From: Kribbella monticola | Lineage (GTDB): Bacteria > Actinomycetota > Actinomycetes > Propionibacteriales > Kribbellaceae | NCBI RefSeq assembly: GCF_003261635.1 | Contig: NZ_QFXK01000029.1 | Coordinates: 124,001-188,000, forward strand | DNA length: 64,000 nucleotides | Direction: 5' to 3' | Shown here: positions 41,774 to 50,145 of the stretch, one piece after another | How positions within the stretch are numbered: the first letter of the stretch is position 1 | Layout: each line of letters starts with the position of its first letter | Made by a program: the position numbers and the translations under genes | Notes under the pieces: generated by a model | What the model was told of the DNA's origin: nothing | What the model saw: only the letters and a program-made list of their open reading frames with translations | Database searches by the model: none

Positions 41774-42727
41774 GTGTTCGTCTCCGTCGTCGTGCCATGT
41801 TACCGGTCGGCAGCCACGCTGCCGCGCCTCGTCGAGAATCTGACCCAGGTCTTACCCGACGTGACATCCGGCTACGAGATCATCCTGGTCGTCGACGGCA
41901 GCCCGGACGACACCTGGCAGGTCGCCAGCGAACTGTCGAACAAGTACGCCAAGACCCGGGCCATGCGGCTGGCCCGCAACTACGGCCAGCACAACGCTTT
42001 GATCGCCGGCGTGCGAAACGCGCGGTACGAGGTGGTCATCACGATGGATGACGACCTGCAGCACCCCGCCGACCAGGTCCCGGTCCTGCTCCGGGCCCTC
42101 ACCGACGACGTCGACCTGGTCTACGGCGTACCGGTCGAGGAGGAGCACGGCGTACTGCGCAGCTTCGCCTCCCGGCTGGTCAAGGGGGCGATGTCTGCCA
42201 CGCTGTCGGTGAAGGGCGCCCGGTCCATCAGCGCCTTCCGGGCCTTCCGGACCTTCCTGCGCGACGGTTTCGACGGGCTGGACGGCCCGCACGCGTCGGT
42301 CGACGTGGCGTTGTCGTGGTCGACCACCCGGATCGCGCAGACCACTGTGCGGATGGAGGATCGCGCCGAGGGCAAGTCGAACTACACGACCTGGATGCTG
42401 GTCAAACACGCGCTCACCCTGATCACCGGCTACTCCACCGAGCCGCTGCGGCTGGTCGGCTACCTCGGCTTCATCTGTGCGGTGTTCGGGGTCGGCCTGT
42501 TCGGCCTGATCATCTACAAGTACGTCGCGGGCGCAACGACCGTGGCCGGTTTCACCACGATCGCCTCGATGGTTGCCCTGTTCTCCGGTGCCCAGATGCT
42601 CGCGCTCGGCGTTCTCGGCGAGTACGTCGGACGCCTGCACTCCGGCTCGATGGGCCGCCCGACGTACGTGATCCGCGAGCGCACCGACGTCGACGCGCAC
42701 CCCGACATCACGAGCGAGAGCGACTGA
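41774..42727 (+). CDS. Polyprenyl-phosphate glycosyltransferase, GtrB/DPM1-like
   Basis: A 317-residue GT2 enzyme that transfers a sugar from a nucleotide donor to undecaprenyl or decaprenyl phosphate. SVVVPCYRSAATLPRLVENL, VVDGSPDDTW, NYGQHNALIAGV and ITMDDDLQHP (metal-binding DDD) mark the catalytic domain; two C-terminal membrane helices (about 228-290) anchor it, as in GtrB/ArnC. The GTG at 41774 has AGAAGGG 6 bases upstream; earlier GTGs at 41729 and 41750 are weaker. It is divergent from the GtrA flippase gene and its stop directly abuts the next ATG. Confidence 0.9.
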   Translation: MFVSVVVPCYRSAATLPRLVENLTQVLPDVTSGYEIILVVDGSPDDTWQVASELSNKYAKTRAMRLARNYGQHNALIAGVRNARYEVVITMDDDLQHPADQVPVLLRALTDDVDLVYGVPVEEEHGVLRSFASRLVKGAMSATLSVKGARSISAFRAFRTFLRDGFDGLDGPHASVDVALSWSTTRIAQTTVRMEDRAEGKSNYTTWMLVKHALTLITGYSTEPLRLVGYLGFICAVFGVGLFGLIIYKYVAGATTVAGFTTIASMVALFSGAQMLALGVLGEYVGRLHSGSMGRPTYVIRERTDVDAHPDITSESD

Positions 42728-44209
42728 ATGTACCTGCTTTTTCCTGGCCGGCATCACGTCCTGACCCGGTTTCAGGCCGCCTTCCTCAAAGAACAAGATC
42801 GCACGGTGGTCTGGGCCGTGACGTCGGCGAATCACCACACCACCAAGCGAAATCCCGTTCCGTACCACCGGCGCGAGGCCGCGATCGAACGCTTCAGCCT
42901 CCAGAACGGCCTTCGGTCGCTGGTGATCGGCGTGACCGACACCCCACCGACAGACGACTTCGCCGATGTCACGATCAAGGCGATCGAGGCCGGCACCGAC
43001 GACCAAGTGCAGCTCGACCCGGCCAACACCGTGGTCGCGTGTTCGACGCCCGAGGTCGCCAAGCTCTACGAGCAACTCGGCTACCAGGTGATCGACGTCG
43101 AGCCGCCGGGCGAACCGCGGCCGTGGGACGTCCTGCTCATGATTGCCGAGGGCAACGACGGGTGGCGGGACCTCGCGGACCCAAGCACCGTTGACGTTTT
43201 CGACCGGTACGCGCTCGACGCGCACATCCGGCGCTGCGTCAACGACCCGGTCGTCGGCGACGACGGCGGACTCACCACGACGCGCGACTACAAGACCTAC
43301 GCCGATGCCTTCGAGACCGCGGCCGACCGGAAATGGCTGCAGATCAAGGACTTCGTCCGTCCCGGCCGGATCCTCGACATCGGTTGCGCGACCGGCGCCA
43401 CCCTGCAACTCATCGACGCGGACCCGCGCTTCCACGAGTCCGACCTGATCGGCGTCGAGGTGGCCCGTCACCTGTACGCCGAATGCGTGCACAAGAAGGA
43501 ACAGGGCCTCTTCCACAACCCGAACGTGTACTTCTACCAGCGCAACATGCTCGGCTCGGCCGTCTTCCCACCGAGGTCGATCGACACCACCCTGACGCTG
43601 GCACTGACCCACGAGATCTGGTCGTACGCCGACGGCTCGCGACCCGCGACGGTCCAGCGCTTCGCCGACGCCGTCTACGCACACACGGCTCCCGGTGGCG
43701 TATGGGTCAACTCCGACGTCTGCGGACCGGCCGAGCCCGAGCGCCCCGTAGTACTGGCTCTCGACGACAGCGACGGGGCCAACCCGGACGATGTCACCGA
43801 GTTGGAGGCGCTGCACGATCCGGCCGCGTACGTTGCCGGATTGTCAACCAGGGCACGGTTCTTCCAGTTCGCGCACGACTTCCGGCGGAACGCGAAGGTG
43901 CCGTTCGCGTACGCCGAACGCGCCGGCAAGCTGGTCCTGCGGCTGGCCGACGCGATGGACTTCCTGACCCGCAAGGACTACGTCGACAACTGGCTCAGCG
44001 AAACCCACGAGCAGTTCTGCGGCCTGAACTTCGCCGGCTGGTCCGCGGTCGCCGAGCAGGCCGGTTTCAGCATCGACCCGGCCTCGAAGCCGTGGCGCAA
44101 CGACTGGGTGATCACCCACCGGATCGCGCCGGTCGCCGCGATCACGACCGCCACCGGCGACCCGATCGACTGGCCCGACACCCACCAGCTCCTGATCGCC
44201 CGCCGCTGA
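42728..44209 (+). CDS. Nucleotidyltransferase-like domain fused to SAM methyltransferase
   Basis: A 493-residue apparent fusion. Residues 1-125 resemble archaeal-type NMN adenylyltransferases and related cytidylyltransferases: MYLLFPGRHHVLTRFQ in place of GRFQPFHxGH, then TSANHHTTKRNPVPYHRREAAIERF like the NPF..eR motif, and a late strand-helix pair. Residues about 190-400 are a class I methyltransferase with ILDIGCATGATLQLID (motif I) and IDTTLTLALTHEIWSY. It starts immediately after the GtrB-like stop. A sugar-nucleotide or CDP-linked substrate of the glycan pathway is conceivable. The N-terminal family call is by motif only. Confidence 0.72.
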   Translation: MYLLFPGRHHVLTRFQAAFLKEQDRTVVWAVTSANHHTTKRNPVPYHRREAAIERFSLQNGLRSLVIGVTDTPPTDDFADVTIKAIEAGTDDQVQLDPANTVVACSTPEVAKLYEQLGYQVIDVEPPGEPRPWDVLLMIAEGNDGWRDLADPSTVDVFDRYALDAHIRRCVNDPVVGDDGGLTTTRDYKTYADAFETAADRKWLQIKDFVRPGRILDIGCATGATLQLIDADPRFHESDLIGVEVARHLYAECVHKKEQGLFHNPNVYFYQRNMLGSAVFPPRSIDTTLTLALTHEIWSYADGSRPATVQRFADAVYAHTAPGGVWVNSDVCGPAEPERPVVLALDDSDGANPDDVTELEALHDPAAYVAGLSTRARFFQFAHDFRRNAKVPFAYAERAGKLVLRLADAMDFLTRKDYVDNWLSETHEQFCGLNFAGWSAVAEQAGFSIDPASKPWRNDWVITHRIAPVAAITTATGDPIDWPDTHQLLIARR

Positions 44210-44215
44210 AAAGCA

Positions 44216-44247
44216 ACGCCCGAAGAACCGGAGGGCTCTTCGGGCGT
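44216..44247. terminator. Hairpin between convergent genes
   Basis: An 11-bp stem (ACGCCCGAAGA at 44216-44226 with TCTTCGGGCGT at 44237-44247) and a 10-base loop, 7 bp after the methyltransferase stop and 8 bp before the leftward gene's stop. Confidence 0.75.
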
Positions 44248-44255
44248 CAGAAAGA

Positions 44256-46028
44256 TCAGCCGAGTTTGTTGCGGAGTTGGCGGTTCACCTTGCGCTTGAC
44301 CTTGCCGGCGAACTTGCGCGGGTTGCGGATCATCGCGGCCTTGCGGATCAGCTTGACCGCGGTGTACGCCTTGGAGTTGCGCAGCCGGGTGCGCTCCGCG
44401 TTGGCCTTCTGCACCTGCGTGCGCATCTCGCGGATCCGGGTCTCGCGCGTCTTCAGCGCTTTGTCGCGGAAGCCGAGGGTCCGCTCCAGGCCGAAGATCT
44501 GCCCGGCCAGCTCGAACGACTCCTTCTTCGCCCGCTCGGCCTCGGCGAGCGCCGTCTGGACGTCGGGGGTCTGCGAGGCATCCGCCGGAATACCCAGTAC
44601 GCCGGTCAGCGCGGCGGCCAGTTCCTTGCCCCGGGCAACATGGGCGACCGAGGCGGACGGGGTGTCCGCGGCGGTGGCCGGGACCGGCTTCGGTGCCTCG
44701 ATACCGGACATCGCGACCCAGGCCGCGACGAGGTCGTCGCCGACCATCCACGGCGGCCACGGGTGCCGGCGGTGGCCGCTGATCAGCCGGTCGTGGAACC
44801 GCGCCCAGGCCGCTGCCAGCCGATCCTTGTCGCTCTCGTCCGCGACGGTCTGCCAGGGCGAGACGCCGAAGGCGAAGCTGTCACCGTCGACGACCACGTC
44901 GTCCCAGCGCAGCAGCGTCCGCGAACCGGTCTGCGAGCGGGCCCAGTCCCCCAGCCGCGCCGCGAGGTCGCGGAAGGCGGGCACGTCCTCGGCCGCGGCA
45001 AGACGGAACAGCAGGGTCTCGGCAGTGACGCCACCCGGCACCGAAGCAGGAACGGCCGCCGCGTCGAACTGCAGCAACCCTTCTGCCTCAGCCGGAGCAG
45101 CATCCACCGCAACAGCCCAGCCCGCCTCAGCAGCATCCGCAGTCAGTACCGCGGTGTGCCCCGGCGTCTTCGCATAAACGCTGTGGCCGGCAGCGCCACC
45201 GGCAACCGCGATCCAGCCGCTGGGCGTAGCGCCGAGGAGCCCAGCGCGCGCAGCGGACTCCGCACCCTCAGCGATCGGAGCCAGCAGCGGTACTACGGCA
45301 GCCGACGCCTCCAAGGCCTCCACGGCGAGCCGCGCAGGCAACTGCCCCGGACGAGCAGCGGCAGCGACCTCTGCGCTCACCAGCGCGAACGGCGTCTCTT
45401 CGACCGAGAAAGCGGCGTACGACACAGAGGTGCCGAGCCCGACTCGCGACAGCTCAGCGGCAAGCTGGTCGGTGGAGACTGGGCGAGTCGGGTCGTCGTG
45501 CAGCGGGCGCCACTCGTCGTCGCCGTGCCGCTCGTCCGCAGGTCGCCGGTCCAGCAGGTTGGTCAGGGAGAACTCGTTCTCCAGCCCAAGCACGACCACG
45601 GCGCCGGGAGCGGCCACTGCGGCCAGCGCGTCCAGCCGCTGCGTCCAGTTCAGGTCGTCGCTGTCGTACCCCAGGACGCGGTCAAGCCCGTCAGCGGCAA
45701 CCACTACGTCGAAGGGCGCCCGGTCGTCGCCGACAAGCCCATCCAGAGCGCCGGCGATCACCTGCACCTGACCGAACTGCTCAGTGAGCTCAGTGGCGTC
45801 GGAGACCGAGCGGACCAATACAGTCGTCTCGGCCGCCTTGGCGACCACTGCCTCGACCAGATCGGCGGCGTGCGGACCGAGGATCAGCGTGCGTCCCCCG
45901 TCGGGCAGTACGTCGGACAGCAGCGCGCGCAGCACCGGTCCCTGGACGGCCCCCCGCTTGCCGCTGTAGTCGCTCCACGGCTGCATCTCGCCGCGGACCA
46001 CATCGACGGCCAGCTGGTTGTCAGACAC
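44256..46028 (-). CDS. Methyltransferase-like protein with basic coiled-coil tail
   Basis: A 590-residue cytosolic protein. The N-terminal part (about 30-200) has a Rossmann pattern typical of SAM methyltransferases (TLILGPHAADLVEAVVAKA, then FDVVVAADGLDRVLGYD), but motif I is degenerate. The middle is Ala-rich and unassigned. The C-terminus (about 500-590) is a predicted coiled coil (AEAERAKKESFELAGQIFGLERTLGFRDKALKTRETRIREM) ending in a very basic tail, as seen in glycan-synthesis proteins that bind membranes or polyanions. It overlaps the upstream gene by 8 bases, the last of a three-gene leftward operon. Confidence 0.6.
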   Translation of the reverse strand: MSDNQLAVDVVRGEMQPWSDYSGKRGAVQGPVLRALLSDVLPDGGRTLILGPHAADLVEAVVAKAAETTVLVRSVSDATELTEQFGQVQVIAGALDGLVGDDRAPFDVVVAADGLDRVLGYDSDDLNWTQRLDALAAVAAPGAVVVLGLENEFSLTNLLDRRPADERHGDDEWRPLHDDPTRPVSTDQLAAELSRVGLGTSVSYAAFSVEETPFALVSAEVAAAARPGQLPARLAVEALEASAAVVPLLAPIAEGAESAARAGLLGATPSGWIAVAGGAAGHSVYAKTPGHTAVLTADAAEAGWAVAVDAAPAEAEGLLQFDAAAVPASVPGGVTAETLLFRLAAAEDVPAFRDLAARLGDWARSQTGSRTLLRWDDVVVDGDSFAFGVSPWQTVADESDKDRLAAAWARFHDRLISGHRRHPWPPWMVGDDLVAAWVAMSGIEAPKPVPATAADTPSASVAHVARGKELAAALTGVLGIPADASQTPDVQTALAEAERAKKESFELAGQIFGLERTLGFRDKALKTRETRIREMRTQVQKANAERTRLRNSKAYTAVKLIRKAAMIRNPRKFAGKVKRKVNRQLRNKLG

Positions 46029-46851
46029 GCTCTCTCCAATCGAACAACATGCGCAGTTCCTCGGCCGGCATCATCCATGGGACGCCGAGCTCGAGGTCGG
46101 TGGTCGCGCGGGCGGCGGCCAGGTCGATGTCCTTACCGAGCATCTCAGGCCACAGCCTGGCGATCCGGCTCTGCCCGCCGAACAGCGGGTTCTCGCCCTC
46201 CATCTCCATCGGGTCGCCGTACACGGCCGGCTCGCAGCCGGCGGCGATGCCGTAGAAGATCGCGGTGGACAGCCGGTTCGCGGCCACCCGCTTGTGCTTG
46301 CGCAGCTCGGCCAGCTGCTTGTACAGGAAGCGCGGATCCGTGCCCTCGTAGGAGAACCCGCGACGGCCGAACGAGACCACCCGGAAGCCGGCGTCCTCGT
46401 AGGACTTGCGCACCTCGGGCCGGTCGTACTCGGTGTAGTACAGGCTGAACGTGACCGGGCCGGGCTCGGTCTCGCGGATCTCGTCGATCAGGCGCTTGTG
46501 GTCGCCCTGGATCTTGCCGCCCTCCCAGCCGTGGAAGAGGAACCAGAGCGTGCCTTCCCGCTCTTCCTCCGGTACGACGCCGAGGTCGGGCTCCAGCTCC
46601 TGCAGGTACAGGAAGGGGGCGCCGATGCTGTGGTAGTTCCGGCGGCCCAGTGCGTGCCCACGGCGGCGCGGGCCGTCGCTCCAGGTGAACCGCCAGGCGC
46701 CGTCGTAGAACTCGTGCACCGGGTTCCAGCCGTCGGCGATGTTCCAGCCGTGCTGCAGGTAGCCGCGCAGGCGGGGCGGGTACTCGTCGTCCAGACCGGC
46801 GTACCGGGCCAGGATGTGTGCCTGGCCGTAGTAGTGGTTGTGGTGATGCAT
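46021..46851 (-). CDS. Putative GT-B-type glycosyltransferase-like protein
   Basis: A 276-residue soluble protein. LRGYLQHGWN near the N-terminus and the late segment RVAANRLSTAIFYGIAAGCEPAVYGDPM resemble the acceptor-side and donor-binding ends of capsule or teichoic GT-B proteins, in which N/S-rich 'lsta..ya...G.p...yG' contacts the nucleotide. No catalytic motif can be assigned with confidence. The ATG shares a base with the upstream stop (TGATG), so it is coupled to the large GT2 gene; it also overlaps the next gene. A wall-polymer role is inferred from this operon. Confidence 0.55.
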   Translation of the reverse strand: MHHHNHYYGQAHILARYAGLDDEYPPRLRGYLQHGWNIADGWNPVHEFYDGAWRFTWSDGPRRRGHALGRRNYHSIGAPFLYLQELEPDLGVVPEEEREGTLWFLFHGWEGGKIQGDHKRLIDEIRETEPGPVTFSLYYTEYDRPEVRKSYEDAGFRVVSFGRRGFSYEGTDPRFLYKQLAELRKHKRVAANRLSTAIFYGIAAGCEPAVYGDPMEMEGENPLFGGQSRIARLWPEMLGKDIDLAAARATTDLELGVPWMMPAEELRMLFDWRERV

Positions 46852-49178
46852 CAGCGGACCTCGACGTGGAGAGTGCCGGCGTGCGGGCGCAACGCGGCGG
46901 TGTGGCCGTCCTGCTCGAGCTCGATCGGCAACCGGCTGGACAGGAACGGCTCGCACTGGACCGCGTGCGACGAACCGTCGGGCGCGATCGCGAACAGGAT
47001 CCAGTCCGCCAGGCTGGCCAGCGGGTCCGCCGAGCTGACCGTGACCTCGGCCGGGATCAGCTCGGTCAAACCGACCGAGGCGGTCCAGACACCGTCGGCC
47101 ACCGTCCGGCGGCACTCGATGTCCTCGTGCTCGTCGTTGTCGTCCAGGTAGCGCCGCCAGCAGAACGAGTACGCCGCCTCGCCGTCGAGCGCCGCCCCGG
47201 TGATCCGGAGTTCCGGTCCGTTGCTCCCGGCAACCTCTTCGGCCCGGTCGGCGGCCAGCCGGAACGGCGACTCTTGCAGGTTCACGTAACCGCCGGTCGA
47301 GCGGGTCAGCGTCACCAGCCGGCCCTGCTCGGTGTGGCTGGCAGCCCGCTCCGGGGCGGTCCACAGCAGCAGCCGCTCGTCGCCACCGGTGCCGACCAGT
47401 CGGAACGCCCAGGTCGTCCGCTGGGTGAACGGGTCGTCGGGGTTGGTGTCCTCGATGATCGGCCGGATCGGGATCCGGGCGGAGAAGTCGCGGCCGTCGC
47501 CGGACAGTGTGAGCGGCACCGACTGGTCCTGACCGGCCAGCGGCCGGGTGACCTGCAGCTTGGGATCCTTCAGATCGGCCGGGACGCGGCCGTGCAGCAC
47601 CAGGGCGTCGGCGGTCTGCTCCACCGAGGTGAGCCGGCACGGGTCGACCATCCGGCGCAGCACGAACGCGCCGTCCGCACCGGGACCGGGCTGGATCCAG
47701 CTCTTGGCGTCGATCCACGCGCCCGGCGGCCAGCCGGGGCTACCGGGCCGCTGGCCCCGCAGCTTGCCGTGCCGCCGCAACCGCCCGGAGCGCATCCGTA
47801 CGACGAAGTGCGCCGGGGCGGCGGTGTCCTTGAGCCGGGCCAGCAGCGCCTTGTCGAGGCGAACCTCGAACCCGACGAGCGCGGGGTCGCCGTGCGTGTC
47901 GGTCGCGTCGTACCGGCGTACGGCCAGGGGGGTCTCGGCGCCGGCGATGACGAGCGCGATCCGCAGGCTGGAGGACGTCTTGGTCTCCAGGTGCCGGATC
48001 TCGGCGGTGCCCTTCACGGACAGCTCGCTGCCGTGCCAGGCCACCTCGGTCACGCTGGTCGCCAGCGTCAGGTCCTTCATCGGCAGCCGGTAGAGCTCCC
48101 GTGGCACCGAGCTGTTCTGATCGTGGACGCCCGGGTAGTTGTGCTCGAACTGCCAGGAGCGGCGCGGACGCGCGAGCGCCCGGGCACCGCCACGCAGGCC
48201 GCCGTCGTTGCGGAAGTTGGCCAGCCGGCGGAGCAGGTCGACGTCACCGGCGCGCAGCGCCGAGTGCTGCAGGCGGTCGTAGCTGTGCGCCCGCTCGAGC
48301 ACCTTCTCGTCCAGCCGGTCCAGCAGCCGTCGAGCGAGCTTGATCAGGTTCTGCTCTTCTTCGGGCGGTGCGGCGCCGAACGCCATCATCAGCGTGAGCA
48401 TGTCGATCTGGGTGAAGTGCGCGTGCACCCGCGGCCGCACCTCGCCGATCGCGTTCTCGACCAGGTCCATCACCATCTCGGCCGACTTGACCCGGTCCTC
48501 GAGGTTGCCGAACTGGAACTTCTGCTGGGTGATCGACTCGCCGGACTCGCGCTCGCGCCAGTAGTAGACCGGCACCGCCAGCGCGTCCACGGTGACGGCG
48601 TCCAGGTGCGCCTTCAGCGTGACCGGGTAGTCCTCGTAGCGGATCGCGGGGAACTCGTAGCCGTACTCGTCCCAGAAGGACCGCCGGTAGACCTTGTTCC
48701 AGACCATCCGGTCCAGGATCAGGTCCGGGGTCTCGATCACGTGCGTGGCCAGCCGGTCCTTGGCGAACGGCAGCCGGTGGATCCACGACGGCCGGACACC
48801 GGAGGAGTTGTTGAACCGCCGCGCGTTACCGCCGGCGAACGACGAACCGGTCTCGTCCAGGGTCCGGATCAGCTTCTCGAAGCCGTGCCGGGTGACCAGG
48901 TCGTCGCTGTCGACGAAGGTGATGTACTCCCCATCGGCGTGCCGGACCCCGGTGTTGCGGGCCGGGCCGAGGCCCTGGTTCTCCTGCGTCACGATCCGGA
49001 ACCGCGGGTCGCGGTCGCAGAACTCCTTGGCGATCGCGGCGCTGTCGTCCGGGGACCCGTCGTCGACCAGGATCGCCTCGAAGTCGGTCCACGTCTGCCG
49101 GGCGATCGAGTCCAGACACTCCCCGATGTAGTCGCGGACGTTGTAGAAAGGCACAACGACACTCAGCCGCGGCGTCAC
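46851..49178 (-). CDS. GT2 glycosyltransferase with long C-terminal extension
   Basis: A 775-residue protein. Residues 1-230 are a GT-A family 2 domain (LSVVVPFYNVRDYIGECLDSI, LVDDGSPDDS, QENQGLGPARNTG, FVDSDDLV with DxD, and the acceptor-side IRYEDYPV). The remaining 540 residues contain a helical linker and several beta-rich repeats (for example EVRLDKALLARLKDTAAPAHFVVRMRSGR), similar in plan to TarS/TarP-like or SCO-type wall glycosyltransferases whose C-termini mediate oligomerisation. GTG start at 49178. A TAACAT -10-like box near 49310 could drive the three-gene operon independently of the genes further upstream. Confidence 0.82.
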   Translation of the reverse strand: MTPRLSVVVPFYNVRDYIGECLDSIARQTWTDFEAILVDDGSPDDSAAIAKEFCDRDPRFRIVTQENQGLGPARNTGVRHADGEYITFVDSDDLVTRHGFEKLIRTLDETGSSFAGGNARRFNNSSGVRPSWIHRLPFAKDRLATHVIETPDLILDRMVWNKVYRRSFWDEYGYEFPAIRYEDYPVTLKAHLDAVTVDALAVPVYYWRERESGESITQQKFQFGNLEDRVKSAEMVMDLVENAIGEVRPRVHAHFTQIDMLTLMMAFGAAPPEEEQNLIKLARRLLDRLDEKVLERAHSYDRLQHSALRAGDVDLLRRLANFRNDGGLRGGARALARPRRSWQFEHNYPGVHDQNSSVPRELYRLPMKDLTLATSVTEVAWHGSELSVKGTAEIRHLETKTSSSLRIALVIAGAETPLAVRRYDATDTHGDPALVGFEVRLDKALLARLKDTAAPAHFVVRMRSGRLRRHGKLRGQRPGSPGWPPGAWIDAKSWIQPGPGADGAFVLRRMVDPCRLTSVEQTADALVLHGRVPADLKDPKLQVTRPLAGQDQSVPLTLSGDGRDFSARIPIRPIIEDTNPDDPFTQRTTWAFRLVGTGGDERLLLWTAPERAASHTEQGRLVTLTRSTGGYVNLQESPFRLAADRAEEVAGSNGPELRITGAALDGEAAYSFCWRRYLDDNDEHEDIECRRTVADGVWTASVGLTELIPAEVTVSSADPLASLADWILFAIAPDGSSHAVQCEPFLSSRLPIELEQDGHTAALRPHAGTLHVEVR

Positions 49179-49353
49179 AACGGCGTTCTCCTCGGCTCAG
49201 TCGGCAGTTCGGTCAGCATCGACATCCCGGTCGGCATCACGCCGGACCCGATGCTGCTGCGGCTCGCTCGCTCCGGAGCAACCAGAGGCCGGGCGGCGAC
49301 CAAAGATCTCGCGGTCATGTTAGCACCGGGCAGGACCCTCACCGACCTGTGCG

Positions 49354-50145
49354 TCACCCTTCGCGACCGGCCGCTTCCGGTTCACCGGACAGCAATCCCG
49401 GCGTCACGAGATGGACAGTCAACAGGGTGTGCACGGGCTCGAAGCCGTACCTGGCCCACGCCCGTTGCACTCCGGTGTTCTGCCCCTGCGTGGAGATCAC
49501 CAGCCGGCGCGACGTACTCGCGTCCTCTACTGCAGCCAGCAGGTGACCGTAGCGTCCCCGGCCCTGCTCAGCCGGTACTACGCCCGCGAGCTCGATTTCT
49601 GTCCACGACTCCTGTTGGTCGACGGTTGCCAGCCCGAGCACCCGGTGGTCCGGACCACGCAGTACGACCGCACCCTCGTCGGCGATGCTGCGCCGGGCCC
49701 ACTCCTGGTAGCCCGCGAGAGCCAATGCCCTGTCGAACAAGGGGTTCGCGCAGTAGTGATTGCCGTAGTCACCGAAGATGTCGCCGACCAGGTCGTCCAC
49801 CAGGTCGTCGTCGATCGCCCGCTCGAGTCCGGCGTTGAACCCCGCCAGGGGAGCCGGGCGGCGGCCCTTGCCGACCGGGAGCGACCAGTAGACCAGGCTG
49901 TCGGCCAGCAAGGCGGTCCGCGGCCCACTGGCGAGCGCGGCGAACCACTGCACCTCGCGAGCCGGATAACGCAGTACGACGACGTCGGCCGTCGACTTGT
50001 CGACCGCTGTGAGCACCTCGGCCAACTGGCTCCCGGCCGAGGCCGAGACGGTGACCCGGTCGACCGAGACGCCGAACCGCTTCGATTCGTACGCCGAAGG
50101 CGCGGTGATCAGCTCGCCCGCCTCGAGCGCGTCGTACCAGCCCAT
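49354..50145 (-). CDS. GNAT acetyltransferase, WecD/RffC-like
   Basis: A 263-residue two-part GNAT protein, similar in size and layout to dTDP-fucosamine acetyltransferase WecD. The C-terminal GNAT core has TEIELAGVVPAEQGRGRYGHLLAAVEDAS (acetyl-CoA loop QGRGRYG) and TQGQNTGVQRAWARYGFEPV. The N-terminal half includes SLVYWSLPVG and FGDYGNHYCANPLFD, as in WecD. Its ATG shares a base with the WecE-like stop (TGATG), so the aminotransferase product is its likely substrate. The final product would be a 4-acetamido-4,6-dideoxyhexose on dTDP. Confidence 0.82.
   Translation of the reverse strand: MGWYDALEAGELITAPSAYESKRFGVSVDRVTVSASAGSQLAEVLTAVDKSTADVVVLRYPAREVQWFAALASGPRTALLADSLVYWSLPVGKGRRPAPLAGFNAGLERAIDDDLVDDLVGDIFGDYGNHYCANPLFDRALALAGYQEWARRSIADEGAVVLRGPDHRVLGLATVDQQESWTEIELAGVVPAEQGRGRYGHLLAAVEDASTSRRLVISTQGQNTGVQRAWARYGFEPVHTLLTVHLVTPGLLSGEPEAAGREG

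Noticed and set aside
46818-49838. 1006-codon open frame on the plus strand
   Set aside because: It is antisense to the GT2 gene with canonical DxD motifs; its product is Arg/Gly/Val-rich without domains.
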